A DNA stretch of 64,000 nucleotides from Teredinibacter haidensis (lineage in GTDB: Bacteria > Pseudomonadota > Gammaproteobacteria > Pseudomonadales > Cellvibrionaceae), in contig NZ_CP060084.1 in the NCBI RefSeq assembly GCF_014211975.1, positions 1,240,001 to 1,304,000 of the forward strand. Reading direction: 5' to 3'. The stretch's first letter is position 1; every line of letters begins with the position of its first letter. This document shows positions 47,519-57,094 of this stretch, piece by piece. The position numbers and the translations under genes are program-made. The notes beneath the pieces were generated by a model that was given only the letters and a program-made list of their open reading frames with translations, was not told where the DNA came from and made no database searches.

Positions 47519-48718
47519 ATGATGTACCTACCCCGAATGCCTTTAATGATTACCAGCGGACTTTTGATCTTGGCAGTATTGGCTTTGTCCGCCTGCCAGC
47601 AAGATGAACAGAAGAGTACAGCGAACCGGCAGCGACCACCCGCCGAAGTCGGCGTGGTTACCCTGCAAGCCAAAAATGTACCTCTTACCTCGGAATTACC
47701 GGGCCGCGTTGTTGCTACACGCATGGCGGAAGTACGACCACAGGTTAGCGGTATCGTCCAGCAGCGATTGTTTGATGAAGGCTCGCAGGTGGAGGCTGGT
47801 CAGCAGTTATACCAGATTGACGCCGCTCGATATCAGGCGGCACTGACGACGGCGAAAGCCAGTTTGACCCGAGCGCAAGCGTCTTTTGATACGGCAAATA
47901 CCCAATACCAGCGTTATCAGGCGTTAATTAAAGACAATGCCGTCAGTCAGTTGGATTTTGACAACGCCAAGTCTGCTTACTTGCAGTCCAAGGCCGAAGT
48001 GGCGGTGGCCGAGGCGGCGGTGCAGACAGCGGAGATCGACCTAGCCTACACCCATGTTCTGGCTCCCATAAGCGGACGCATTGGTAAGTCGAACGTAACC
48101 GAAGGTGCATTGGTGACTGCGGGACAGCAGTCTGCCTTGGCGACGATTCACCAACTCGACCCTATCTACGTCGACCTTGCCCAGCCCGCGCGGGAGCTTC
48201 TTAATCTACGTCGCCAGATCGCGGCAGGGACCCTAAAGCGTGACACGCTTGGCCAAGTACGGCTTTTAATGGAGGATGGCAGTCGCTACAAGCATGCCGG
48301 TAGCTTGCAGTTTTCCGAAATGAGTGTGAACGCGAGTACGGGTAGTGTGACTGTGCGTGCACTGGTGCCCAACCCAGAGAGCCTTCTAATGCCCGGTTTA
48401 TTTGTGCGGGCGGTACTCGAAGAAGGCTTTCGGGAAAATGCCGTATTGGTGCCTCAACGCGGTGTAACCCGTAACCGTCAGGGGGAGGCGACAGCCCTAG
48501 TGGTTAATCAAGACAACGTGGTAGAAGCGCGCGCACTAACTACTGGTCGCAGTGTCGGCAATCAGTGGTTAGTGGAAGGCGGGCTGCAAACTGGCGACAG
48601 GGTTATTATTGAAGGCCTGCAGAAAACCGCGCCGGGAGCTACGGTGATACCGGTAGAGTTGCCTGATGATTCTGCGAAAAACTCATCCATCGAAAAAACC
48701 GTAGTAGTGGAGGGGTAA
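47519..48718 (+). CDS. RND efflux periplasmic adaptor (MexA/AcrA type)
   Basis: About 399 residues. AAGGA at 47510–47514 precedes ATG 47519 and ATG 47522. A lipoprotein signal ends 'ALSAC'. The body shows the lipoyl/hairpin/barrel pattern: 'GRVVATRMAEVRPQVSGIVQ', 'LFDEGSQVEAGQQLYQID', 'YTHVLAPISGRIGKSNVTEG', 'VLVPQRGVTRNRQGEA'. It couples the inner-membrane pump to an outer-membrane channel. It is followed by the pump gene after a 4-bp gap. Confidence 0.94.
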   Translation: MMYLPRMPLMITSGLLILAVLALSACQQDEQKSTANRQRPPAEVGVVTLQAKNVPLTSELPGRVVATRMAEVRPQVSGIVQQRLFDEGSQVEAGQQLYQIDAARYQAALTTAKASLTRAQASFDTANTQYQRYQALIKDNAVSQLDFDNAKSAYLQSKAEVAVAEAAVQTAEIDLAYTHVLAPISGRIGKSNVTEGALVTAGQQSALATIHQLDPIYVDLAQPARELLNLRRQIAAGTLKRDTLGQVRLLMEDGSRYKHAGSLQFSEMSVNASTGSVTVRALVPNPESLLMPGLFVRAVLEEGFRENAVLVPQRGVTRNRQGEATALVVNQDNVVEARALTTGRSVGNQWLVEGGLQTGDRVIIEGLQKTAPGATVIPVELPDDSAKNSSIEKTVVVEG

Positions 48719-48722
48719 AGTT

Positions 48723-51700
48723 ATGGCTCGTTTCTTTATAGACCGGCCTGTGTTCGCATGGGTTATTGCGATCGTTATTATGCTCGCGGGAGCCCTCGCT
48801 ATTACTCAGTTGCCAGTGGCTCAATACCCCGAAGTCGCACCGCCTTCAGTGTCCATTCGTGCCGCCTACCCGGGTGCCTCAGCCAAAGTGGTTGAAGACT
48901 CGGTCGTGCAGGTTATCGAGCAGAACCTTACCGGTGTGGATAATCTGCAATATATGTCGTCAGTCAGCGACTCAACAGGTGCGGCGGAAATCACGCTTAC
49001 TTTCGAGGCCGGTACTGACCCAGATATCGCCCAGGTGCAGGTGCAAAACAAACTGCAAACGGCTATGCCATTGCTTCCGACTCAGGTTCAACAACAAGGG
49101 GTGCAAGTCAGTAAGTCCACTGCTGGGTTTCTAATGGTGCTGGGCTTTGTGTCCAGCGATAACAGTTTGGACAAACATGATATCTCCGATTTTATTGCCG
49201 CCAAAGTACGCGAGCCCCTGAGCCGCGTAAACGGCGTTGGTCAGGTGAGACTGTTCGGCTCTCAGTATGCGATGCGTGTATGGCTGGATGCCGCCAAAAT
49301 GGCGGCCTTTGAATTAACAACCGTTGATGTGGTGAGTGCCATTCGCGCTCAAAATGCACAAATCGCCGCCGGTGAGTTGGGTGGCTCACCCGCTCAGACG
49401 GGGCAGGATATTAACGCCAGTATTGTGGTTCAAACGCAACTTTCGTCCCCAGATGAGTTCCGTAGCATATTGATGAGAGTGAATACTGATGGTTCCTATC
49501 TCACTCTGGGCGATGTTGCCCGCGTGGAGCTGGGCGCGGAGAGCTACCAGTTTGAGACCGAGTATAACGGTCAGCCGGCGTCGGGGCTGGCTATTACCTT
49601 AGCCTCCGGTGCGAACGCTCTGGATACGGCCGCGCTGGTGAATGAGCGCCTTGAAGAGCTGAAACCCTTTTTTCCTCATGGGTTGGAAGTGGTACGAGCC
49701 TATGACACAACGCCCTTTGTGAGAATATCCATTGAAAGTGTGGTGCACACATTGGTGGAAGCCATTGTGCTGGTCTTTTGTGTGATGTATTTATTCCTGC
49801 AGAATTTTCGCGCAACGCTTATACCTACCATAGCTGTACCGGTGGTACTACTCGGCACCTTCGCGATTTTATTAGCTTTTGGATACTCAATTAATACGTT
49901 GACGATGTTTGCCATGGTGTTGGCGATTGGCCTGTTAGTGGATGATGCCATTGTGGTCGTGGAGAATGTTGAGCGCGTTATGCATGAGGAGCAGCTTTCC
50001 CCCCGTGAAGCTACGCGCAAATCCATGGACCAAATTACCGGTGCTCTTATCGGTATCGCGCTGGTGCTTTCTGCGGTGTTTGTGCCTATGGCGTTTTTCG
50101 GTGGTTCCACCGGGGTCATCTACCGTCAGTTTTCTATCACGATTGTTTCCTCGATGCTCTTGTCTGTGGTTGTGGCCCTAACGCTCAACCCAGCCTTGTG
50201 CGCCATTATGCTAAAAACCACGGACGCCGATCACTACAATCGCGGCGGGTTTTTTGGTTGGTTTAATCGCAACTTCGATCGTGGTAGTCGGGGCTATCAG
50301 AAGGGCGTTCGCTCGATGCTCGCACGTAAGGGTCGTTTCTTACTGGTGTATCTCCTGATTGTAGGTGGCCTAGTTTTATTGTTCGGCCGGTTGCCCGGCT
50401 CATTCCTCCCAGACGAAGACCAGGGCATTATGTTCACCCAGATGACCCTGCCTGCGGGCGCGACTACGGAGCGATCAAAAGATGTTATGGATAAGGTGGA
50501 AACCTATTTTCTGGAACAGGAAAAAGAAAATGTAGAGTCGGTGTTCTCCGTCATCGGGTTTAGTTTTAGCGGACGTGGGCAGAACAGCGGTATAGCTTTT
50601 GTTAAAATGCGTGATTGGAGTGAACGCAAACGCCCTGACCAGCATATCCAGGCAGTAGCTGGTCGTGCGATGGGCTACTTTATGCAACTGCGTGAGGCCC
50701 TTGTGTTTCCCTTTGTGCCACCAGCAATCACACAGCTTGGAACCTCCTCCGGATTCAATTTGCAGCTGCAGGATCTCGGTGGTCAGGGCCATGATGCGTT
50801 AATGGCTGCACGCAATCAATTGATAGGAATGGCAAGTCAGGACCCGCGCCTTGCGCGCGTGCGCCCCAATGGCCAAGAGGATACGCCACAGTTTAAGCTG
50901 GATATCGACCAGACCCAAGCTGCAGCCCTTGGCATCTCTCTGGAGCAAATTAATTCAGTGTTTTCTACAGCATGGGCTGCAACTTACGTTAACGACTTTA
51001 TCGATCAAGGCCGTATAAAACGCGTTTATGTGCAGGGAGATACACCTTACCGTATGACACCTGACGATATTGGTGATTGGTATGTACGTAACAACCAGAA
51101 TGAAATGGTTTCGTTCTCCGCCTTCGCGAATGCCCATTGGTTTTACGGATCGCCGCGCCTTGAACGTTATAATGGCGTGTCTAGTGTAAATATTCAGGGA
51201 CAGGGTGCGCCGGAAGTGAGTTCAGGAGACGCGATGATAGTAATGGAAGAGCTGGCGGCAAAACTTCCGCCCGGTTTTGGTTATGAGTGGACCGGTATGT
51301 CATTGCAGGAGCGACAATCTGGTGCTCAGGCTCCCGCTTTATATGCGCTTTCAATTTTGGTGGTGTTCCTTTGTCTCGCAGCGCTATACGAAAGTTGGTC
51401 TGTACCTATTGCCGTCATGATGGTGGTACCTCTCGGAGTGATTGGTGCTGTGTTACTTGCGATGGCTCGTGGACTGTCTAACGATGTGTATTTTCAGGTG
51501 GGGCTGTTGACGACTATCGGGCTATCGGCAAAGAACGCAATACTGATTGTTGAATTCGCTCGAGCCCTTTACGAACAGGAAGGCAAACCATTGATTGAAG
51601 CGACCATGACAGCAGTGCGCATGCGCTTACGGCCCATCCTTATGACCTCGTTAGCTTTTGGTCTTGGTGTGCTGCCTCTGGTTCTGGCTGATGGAGCTGG

Positions 51701-51869
51701 TTCCGGCAGTCAGAATGCCATTGGTACGGGTGTGTTTGGTGGAGTGATCAGTGCTACGGTATTGGCAATCTTCTTCGTTCCAGTGTTTTTTGTGGTGGTG
51801 TTTAAATTGAGCCACAAATTGCAAGGCATTGCTCCAGAGAGCAAGCCATTAGAGTCAGAAAAAAACTAA
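48723..51869 (+). CDS. RND multidrug efflux transporter (MexB/AcrB, HAE-1)
   Basis: A 1048-residue proton-driven inner-membrane exporter. It opens 'MARFFIDRPVFAWVIAIVIM', with twelve membrane spans in two halves and large periplasmic loops. The proton-relay Asp pair lies in 'LLVDDAIVVVENVER'. Other signatures are 'QYPEVAPPSVSIRAAYPGAS' and 'GLLTTIGLSAKNAILIVEFA'. Length equals MexB/AcrB. No TolC/OprM gene follows, so it must share a channel encoded elsewhere. Confidence 0.96.
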   Translation: MARFFIDRPVFAWVIAIVIMLAGALAITQLPVAQYPEVAPPSVSIRAAYPGASAKVVEDSVVQVIEQNLTGVDNLQYMSSVSDSTGAAEITLTFEAGTDPDIAQVQVQNKLQTAMPLLPTQVQQQGVQVSKSTAGFLMVLGFVSSDNSLDKHDISDFIAAKVREPLSRVNGVGQVRLFGSQYAMRVWLDAAKMAAFELTTVDVVSAIRAQNAQIAAGELGGSPAQTGQDINASIVVQTQLSSPDEFRSILMRVNTDGSYLTLGDVARVELGAESYQFETEYNGQPASGLAITLASGANALDTAALVNERLEELKPFFPHGLEVVRAYDTTPFVRISIESVVHTLVEAIVLVFCVMYLFLQNFRATLIPTIAVPVVLLGTFAILLAFGYSINTLTMFAMVLAIGLLVDDAIVVVENVERVMHEEQLSPREATRKSMDQITGALIGIALVLSAVFVPMAFFGGSTGVIYRQFSITIVSSMLLSVVVALTLNPALCAIMLKTTDADHYNRGGFFGWFNRNFDRGSRGYQKGVRSMLARKGRFLLVYLLIVGGLVLLFGRLPGSFLPDEDQGIMFTQMTLPAGATTERSKDVMDKVETYFLEQEKENVESVFSVIGFSFSGRGQNSGIAFVKMRDWSERKRPDQHIQAVAGRAMGYFMQLREALVFPFVPPAITQLGTSSGFNLQLQDLGGQGHDALMAARNQLIGMASQDPRLARVRPNGQEDTPQFKLDIDQTQAAALGISLEQINSVFSTAWAATYVNDFIDQGRIKRVYVQGDTPYRMTPDDIGDWYVRNNQNEMVSFSAFANAHWFYGSPRLERYNGVSSVNIQGQGAPEVSSGDAMIVMEELAAKLPPGFGYEWTGMSLQERQSGAQAPALYALSILVVFLCLAALYESWSVPIAVMMVVPLGVIGAVLLAMARGLSNDVYFQVGLLTTIGLSAKNAILIVEFARALYEQEGKPLIEATMTAVRMRLRPILMTSLAFGLGVLPLVLADGAGSGSQNAIGTGVFGGVISATVLAIFFVPVFFVVVFKLSHKLQGIAPESKPLESEKN

Positions 51870-51878
51870 AATAGAACG

Positions 51879-51906
51879 TTCGGTTGGGCTTTCTGGCCCA
51901 GCCGAA
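51879..51906 (+). terminator. Terminator-like hairpin after the efflux operon
   Basis: TTCGGTTGGGC and GCCCAGCCGAA form an 11-bp stem with one T·G pair, ten bases past the pump stop. The T tract is poor. Confidence 0.6.
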
Positions 51907-52477
51907 TCCATATTAAGGTAAGCCGTTTTTGTTCTCCTAAAAAGTTCTTTAAGATGCTCTATAGGGTGTCCATTGTGTTAGCTTGCAAAGTGTCGTCGCG
52001 AAAAACCTAATTCCTTTCTCTTGTCTGCCACTATCATTTCTTGCTCCAAATCAACCCTATGTTTTCCGCTATGGCTGTTTTAGGGATAACTGATTCACAA
52101 TGGGTTAGTTTTGATACAAGGCTCGCTCCTGTGGGGAAAATCCCCGAATCAACGGTTTTCTCCCTCTATTGGTCGAGCCTTAAATGAAGGTTTTATCTAC
52201 CCTGTCGGGCCTTATTCTGCTGGAGGTTTATTAGTTGTCGAGCGTTCCTTCTGTGTTTCCCATGGATTTTACAGTGGGTGTGTGCATATATACAGTTAAA
52301 GTGGGTTGCCGTCTAAGCGCAACTTGTGTGCAAAAGCTCGAAAACTACTTATAACTTTTTATTATTAGCCTTGAGGTTAGGGTTTGGAGTGCTTTTGGAG
52401 GTATGCTTTAACAACGTACGCGCTGAAAGGCGGCATTTCGCCGTGTTTAATACGGCGTTTTACATTCTAATAATATT
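51907..52477. other. Region left of the cassette array; no integrase
   Basis: About 570 bp between the efflux operon and the first cassette border. This is where an integron integrase gene and attI would normally be, but no such frame exists on either strand. A small hairpin (GGCG…CGCC) lies near 52424–52438. A 62-codon frame at 52111–52299 has no support. Confidence 0.6.
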
Positions 52478-53214
52478 GTTAAACATAGGCCAACCATGAA
52501 CGACGAAGAATTTATAACAGAACGAGTAGAGGCAATGGAAGAATCCGTCCGTTATTATTCTGCGGATAAGAAAGCTGAGCGGGAGCGTTGGGTTGCCTCT
52601 ACTTTTCTTGAAAATTTGAATATCTCTCACTCTGTTGAAGATATCATTAATCCAGATATTGATCCCCCTGATGCAGTGATTTTTGGAAGTGATTTTGAAA
52701 TAAAAGAGATCCTTGATTTCGGTCGGAAACGTCATAAAGAATATAAAAAGGAGCTAGAAAGAATTAAATCAATTACTGACCCAAAGGATCTTTTTACAAT
52801 GCATTCACCTAAGGATATGAGCATTGAAGATATCTTCCAAAAATGTGTGGTTGAGTTAGAAAAGTTGGATAAAAAATACCCAAAAGAAGTTAAGGAATCC
52901 CTTAATTTATTGTTCTACGTCAACCTACAGCATATATGTCATATTTTTGAAGAGCCTTTCCCTAATGCATCATCTCTAAAAGATTTTGGCTGGAAATCAG
53001 TTTCCTTCATTAAAGGTAAAATAGCTTGCTCCTTTTACGCTAACGAGCACGCGCCGAAGTGGATAAAAGACAATGTCGGCAGAATAGTTCATGCTCAATG
53101 CTAAAATGTTTAACAAAAAGCTGCACCTGACATTTTTTGCTACGCTCAATTGTGTATGTCGCGTAGCTCCATTTTACACAATTGCTCTCCGCAAAAACTG
53201 CAGGTGAGCTTGGC
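52478..53214 (+). mobile_element. Integron cassette 1 (left-most)
   Basis: Starts at GTTAAAC (52478–52484), the exact reverse complement of GTTTAAC at its tail (53108). Carries the 202-residue gene. This head-tail match marks the left border of the array. Confidence 0.8.
52496..53104 (+). CDS. Cassette gene, unknown 202-residue protein
   Basis: A soluble acidic protein, rich in Glu and Lys, with no signal or clear membrane segment. No family recognised. ATG 52496 lies 12 bases inside the cassette without a clear ribosome site; the AT-rich codon use differs from the housekeeping genes to the left, as is usual for cassette genes. Confidence 0.72.
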   Translation: MNDEEFITERVEAMEESVRYYSADKKAERERWVASTFLENLNISHSVEDIINPDIDPPDAVIFGSDFEIKEILDFGRKRHKEYKKELERIKSITDPKDLFTMHSPKDMSIEDIFQKCVVELEKLDKKYPKEVKESLNLLFYVNLQHICHIFEEPFPNASSLKDFGWKSVSFIKGKIACSFYANEHAPKWIKDNVGRIVHAQC

Positions 53215-53221
53215 GTTACTT
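53108..53221 (+). repeat. attC site 1
   Basis: 114 bp from R'' GTTTAAC to R' GTTACTT, with inverted inner arms (CTGCACCTGACA…TGCAGGTGAGC) around a large palindrome. Confidence 0.85.
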
Positions 53222-53674
53222 GTCTATTCAAAAAAGTTTGGTGTGTATTTAAGTTTCAGTAGGGTGTTCCTAAATTCGTCACCCTCCATCAAGTTTAGGT
53301 AACCAACCTTTGGTCGCTTACAACGTGCTTCGTAAAAGGCAGATTTGGTAATCCGGTAAAGCTTCGTTGCAAAAAAGCGCAACCAAGCTTTACCTAGCAA
53401 AGGGAAATTGCGGCTTATTCCTCCCGTTCGTTCCTTGCTGTTGGTTGCCATAATCACTTGTTGTTTTGGGTCAATTTTATGCCTTCTGTTTTGGCTATCC
53501 CACGGTTATAGTTGGGTCCAACCAAAGCTTCAGGCTTTTTAAACAAATACAGCAATTGGCGTAGCAGCGTAGTTCAAAGCGAGTAGGTGTTTGGTACAAG
53601 TAACAAACCAAGCCAGAAGGACTTACTTTGCTGTCGCTTCGCTCCAAAACGCAAAGTAAGCCTCTGCTTGGGGC
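53215..53674 (+). mobile_element. Cassette 2, alpha family copy 1
   Basis: 460-bp cassette, head GTTACTT and tail AAGTAAC. The only frame of note runs against the cassette direction. Confidence 0.82.
53224..53457 (-). CDS. Alpha-cassette reverse ORF, 77 residues (copy 1)
   Basis: A basic protein (…ERTGGISRNFPLLGKAWLRF… …TKSAFYEARCKRPKVGYL…) encoded against the cassette direction. The first codon is GTG, followed by an in-frame ATG two codons on. No good ribosome site is visible. Reverse-strand cassette genes usually carry their own promoter. Several amino-acid changes among copies argue that translation, if any, is weakly constrained. Confidence 0.4.
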   Translation of the reverse strand: MIMATNSKERTGGISRNFPLLGKAWLRFFATKLYRITKSAFYEARCKRPKVGYLNLMEGDEFRNTLLKLKYTPNFFE

Positions 53675-53681
53675 GTTACTT
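53598..53681 (+). repeat. attC site 2 (alpha type)
   Basis: 84 bp, R'' AAGTAAC to R' GTTACTT, with ACTTACTTTG/CAAAGTAAG inner arms. Confidence 0.88.
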
Positions 53682-54133
53682 GTCTATTCAAAAAAGTTTG
53701 GTGTGTATTTAAGTTTCAGTAGGGTGTTCCTAAATTCGTCACCCTCCATCAAGTTTAGGTAACCAACCTTTGGTCGCTTACAACGTGCTTCGTAAAAGGC
53801 AGATTTGGTAATCCGGTAAAGCTACGTTGCAGAAAGCGCAACCAAGCTTTACCTAGCAAAGGGAGTTTGCGGCTTATTCCTCGCGTTCGTTCCTTTCTGT
53901 TGGTTGCCATAATCACTTGTTGTTTTGGGTCAATTTTATGCCTTCTGTTTTGGCTATCCCACGGTTATAGTTGGGTCTAACCAAAGCTTCAGGCTTTTTA
54001 AACAAATAGAGCAATTGGCGTAACAGCGTAGTTCAAAGCGAGTAGGTGTTTGGTACAAGTAACAAACCAAGTCAGTAGGACTTACTTTGCCGTCGCTTCG
54101 CTCCAAAACGCAAAGTAAGCCTCTGCTTGGGGC
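53675..54133 (+). mobile_element. Cassette 3, alpha family copy 2
   Basis: 459 bp, directly behind copy 1 and nearly identical to it. One base is missing in the A-rich stretch near 53831. Confidence 0.82.
53684..53916 (-). pseudogene. Alpha-cassette reverse ORF, frameshifted (copy 2)
   Basis: Same frame as copy 1, but GCAGAAAGC replaces GCAAAAAAGC at about 53829–53837, a net loss of one base that breaks the reading frame in the middle. Confidence 0.6.
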
Positions 54134-54140
54134 GTTATAG
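54057..54140 (+). repeat. attC site 3 (alpha type)
   Basis: 84 bp, R'' AAGTAAC; the R' GTTATAG belongs to the next (beta) cassette. Confidence 0.88.
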
Positions 54141-54548
54141 CGGTCTTTAGCATTTTACATTTTTAGGTGAGTCTCAAGTATCCCTTACCTTACTTCGTAG
54201 GGGCCTTGGTCAAGCAGTTGGATCGTAAATCGCGAGATTCGGCATCGCTAACGTAGTTTCTTTTTCGTTGGTGGTATTTAACTACGAGCCTTTACCAGTT
54301 TGGATGTTGTGCTGTTGCTCAGCTTTTGTCAGTGGTGGTAGTGTTTAAAGGAAAGTAGGGGCGGGCGGTCTGGTCGTTATTGTCGGCAATGGCTTTGTTA
54401 GAGAAATGGGGAAGGTTTGTAGGCATGAACGCTGCCTTGCTATAACAAAGTCATCAAACCTGACACTTTTTACTGCATTCCATGTTGTGCATGCCTACGG
54501 CATAATCGCACAACATTACATTACATAAAAAGTGCAGTTTATAACAAC
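54134..54548 (+). mobile_element. Cassette 4, beta family copy 1
   Basis: 415 bp, head GTTATAG, tail CTATAAC. No convincing gene. Contains inverted CGTAGTT/AACTACG arms about 20 bases apart. Confidence 0.8.
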
Positions 54549-54555
54549 GTTATAG
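54440..54555 (+). repeat. attC site 4 (beta type)
   Basis: 116 bp, R'' CTATAAC to R' GTTATAG, with ACACTTTTTACTGC… / …CATAAAAAGTGCAG inner arms. Confidence 0.88.
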
Positions 54556-54964
54556 CGGTCTTTAGCATTTTATATTTTTAGATGAGCCTCAAGTATCCCT
54601 TACCTTACTTCGTAGGGTGCTTGGTTAAGCAGTTGGATCGTAACTCGCGAGATTCGGCATCGCTAACGTAGTTTCTTTATCGTTGGTGGTATTTAACTAC
54701 GAGTCTTTTCCAGTTTGGATGTTGTTCTGTTGCTCAGCCTTTTTTAGTGGTTGTAGTGTTTAGACGGGCAGTAGCTTGGTATGGCTTGGTCGTTATTGTC
54801 GGCGATGGCTTTGTTAGATATATGGGGAAAGTTTGTAGGTATGAACGCTGCCTTGCTATAACAAAGTCATCAAACCTGACACTTTTTACTGCATTCCATG
54901 TTGTGCATGCCTGCGGCATAATTGCACAACATTCCATTACATAAAAAGTGCAGTTTATAACAAC
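54549..54964 (+). mobile_element. Cassette 5, beta family copy 2
   Basis: 416 bp. Differs at many positions from copy 1 but appears identical to copy 3 at 61696, about 7 kb away. Confidence 0.8.
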
Positions 54965-54971
54965 GTTATAA
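54856..54971 (+). repeat. attC site 5 (beta type)
   Basis: 116 bp, R'' CTATAAC; R' GTTATAA of the following gamma cassette. Confidence 0.88.
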
Positions 54972-55374
54972 GCGCTCGTAGTTGGTTGTAAGGTTTTTAC
55001 GTGTTTCAATTGAGCGCAGAGGCCCCTGAGGGTTTCGTGGAACCACTTTTAGGCTAAAAGGCCGCCTGTCGGCCGCCATAGTTTGAGGTTAAGAGTGTTC
55101 GTTCTCGGTGCGAGTTATACCAGCCAAACTAAATTGTTAAAGAGCAACAATATAGCTTGGCTTAGTCAATCAGTTTGTTGTTGGTTGTTTGACTCTGTTC
55201 CAACCATCTTTGTGTCGGCTAAGTCAAAATATTGAAGAAGGGTCTTTGAGTAAGGTATTGTGGTCCTCACTAGCAGGTTCTGTGCGGTTCCGCTTATAAC
55301 AAATTACTTAAACATCGTTCCGGCCAAAAAGACGGCCTCCACTGGACGCAGCAAGCTGCGCCGTTTAGCAAAAC
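54965..55374 (+). mobile_element. Cassette 6, gamma family copy 1 (non-coding, structured)
   Basis: 410 bp, head GTTATAAGCGCTCG, tail TTATAAC. No forward gene. The family hairpin is at 55123–55161 (GCCAAACTAAATTGTT / AACAATATAGCTTGGC, one A·C mismatch and one A·A). Confidence 0.82.
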
Positions 55375-55381
55375 GTTACTT
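55294..55381 (+). repeat. attC site 6 (gamma type)
   Basis: 88 bp, R'' TTATAAC to R' GTTACTT, with GGCCAAAAAGACGGCC and GACGCAGCAAGCTGCGCC palindromes inside. Confidence 0.85.
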
Positions 55382-55834
55382 GTCTATTCAAAAAAGTTTG
55401 GTGTGTATTTAAGTTTCAGTAGGGTGTTCCTAAGTTCGTCACTCTCCATCAAGTTTAGGTAACCAACCTTTGGTCGCTTACAACGTGCTTCGTAAAAGGC
55501 AGATTTGGTAATCCGGTAAAGCTTCGTTGCAAAAAAGCGCAACCAAGCTTTACCTAGCAAAGGGAGTTTGCGGCTTATTCCTCGCGTTCGTTCCTTTCTG
55601 TTGGTTGCCATAATCACTTGTTGTTTTGGGTCAATTTTATGCCTTCTGTTTTGGCTATCCCACGGTTATAGTTGGGTCTAACCAAAGCTTCAGGCTTTTT
55701 AAACAAATAGAGCAGTTGGCGTAACAGCGTAGTTCAAAGCGAGTAGGTGTTTGGTACAAGTAACAAACCAAGCCAGGAGGACTTACTTTGCTGTCGCTTC
55801 GCTCCAAAATGCAAAGTAAGCCTCTGCTTGGGGC
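55375..55834 (+). mobile_element. Cassette 7, alpha family copy 3
   Basis: 460 bp, same head and tail as copies 1 and 2. Confidence 0.82.
55384..55617 (-). CDS. Alpha-cassette reverse ORF, 77 residues (copy 3)
   Basis: Intact frame. Compared with copy 1 it has changes such as TGG to TRG, SRNF to SRKL and MEGDEF to MESDEL, mostly non-synonymous. Same reservations about ribosome site and translation. Confidence 0.4.
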   Translation of the reverse strand: MIMATNRKERTRGISRKLPLLGKAWLRFFATKLYRITKSAFYEARCKRPKVGYLNLMESDELRNTLLKLKYTPNFFE

Positions 55835-55841
55835 GTTAGGC
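55758..55841 (+). repeat. attC site 7 (alpha type)
   Basis: 84 bp, R'' AAGTAAC; R' GTTAGGC of the next cassette. Confidence 0.88.
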
Positions 55842-55865
55842 AACAAAAAAAGGAATTCACATTAG

Positions 55866-57089
55866 ATGATTAGAATTATATTACTTCTTACAGCATTTCT
55901 ATCAAATGCATCCCTTGCTGCAAGTTTTGATTGCAGTAAGGCTGACCGAGAACTAGATAAAACAATTTGCTTGAATAAAAATTTAAGTAAACTTGATGAG
56001 GATATGTCTTCCTATTATTTTAAACTTAAAGAAACCCTTAATGAGAAAAAGTCCGATAAATTCCTTAAGAATCAAAGGGTATGGCTAAAGCAGAGAGCAG
56101 TAGAGTGTGGTTTCAATGATGCTACTTGTCTAGTGGAACTTTACAAAACGAGAATTCTAGAGCTTAGAAAGGAACACGAAAACCTTATTCCATATACATA
56201 TTCAAAGAAAAGTATGTTTCAAGGTGTGAAAGGTGCGTGTAGCTTTGATACTGAAGTGATTTTTGATGATACAAAGATTTATGCTGGCGGATCTTATAGC
56301 GGTAAAAAAATCAACTTTCAAATCGATCAAAGTGGGCATCAAGCAACTCAATTTGAGGTGATTGTTAACTCTCCCAATAATCCAGTAGCATTAATTTTAG
56401 GGGCTTATGAACCCTCTGTTTGGAATATAGCCTGGACACAAGGAACAAAAATATCTGCTGTTGTTGCCACTGGCTATCATAGGCAAGCCGTTGCAGGTCT
56501 ACCTCAAGATACACCAATATTAATAAGTTCCTATGATAATCGTGGCCCGTGTGGTTACGTCTATGTAGCAGAAAAAAATCTAAGGAAAATTAACCCTCTG
56601 TCTAGGAAGGTTTTTAATAAAGATGTGACATTAGTGCATTATGCCAGTAAAGGTAGCTTGGTTTTTGGTGACCAGATTAATCATAATGACAAATTGTTTA
56701 CATCTAAAGATACTCCACCGGAATTATTCTTTGATAAAACCGTTCCATTAGCAGGTCAGGCCGGTTTAGAAGATTTTGTCAGGAAGGGATTAATTCGAAA
56801 AGCTACTGTACAAGACTCTGAGCGGTGGGCACAAATGAAAGCTGAGATGCATAAAGATGAATTGCCGCCAGTAGCTTCAGGCTCTATCTCATCAACATTT
56901 CGACCAAGAAGTATTCATAACGGGTATGTAATACTTAAGGAAATTACTATTCCTTCAGGCCTATACGGTGGTAATTCTGCCACTTTCTTTTTAAACAAAG
57001 GTGTTCCATTTCCGAAGGGAAAACTAGGCCATTCTACGTTGTATAATTTCAATACCAAGTCTTGTTCGGGCACTGGCTGTCGTAGATAG
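55866..57089 (+). CDS. Cassette gene: secreted protein with LprI-type N-terminal domain
   Basis: 407 residues in cassette 8 (55835–57190, head GTTAGGC, tail GCCTAAC). A Sec signal covers residues 1–18. The next ~80 residues match the LprI/DUF1311 pattern ('FDCSKADRELDKTICLNKNL', 'LKNQRVWLKQRAVEC', four paired-looking cysteines), a domain first linked to lysozyme inhibition. The remaining ~290 residues are unrecognised. Expected location: periplasm or cell surface. Confidence 0.8.
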   Translation: MIRIILLLTAFLSNASLAASFDCSKADRELDKTICLNKNLSKLDEDMSSYYFKLKETLNEKKSDKFLKNQRVWLKQRAVECGFNDATCLVELYKTRILELRKEHENLIPYTYSKKSMFQGVKGACSFDTEVIFDDTKIYAGGSYSGKKINFQIDQSGHQATQFEVIVNSPNNPVALILGAYEPSVWNIAWTQGTKISAVVATGYHRQAVAGLPQDTPILISSYDNRGPCGYVYVAEKNLRKINPLSRKVFNKDVTLVHYASKGSLVFGDQINHNDKLFTSKDTPPELFFDKTVPLAGQAGLEDFVRKGLIRKATVQDSERWAQMKAEMHKDELPPVASGSISSTFRPRSIHNGYVILKEITIPSGLYGGNSATFFLNKGVPFPKGKLGHSTLYNFNTKSCSGTGCRR

Positions 57090-57094
57090 TAAAT

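Noticed and set aside
52111..52299. 62-codon ORF left of the array
   Set aside because: No domain, weak start; possible chance frame in the region where attI/intI is missing.
52407..52475. Possible additional attC before cassette 1
   Set aside because: GCTTTAAC is present but inner arms do not pair and no proper GTTRRRY partner precedes 52478.
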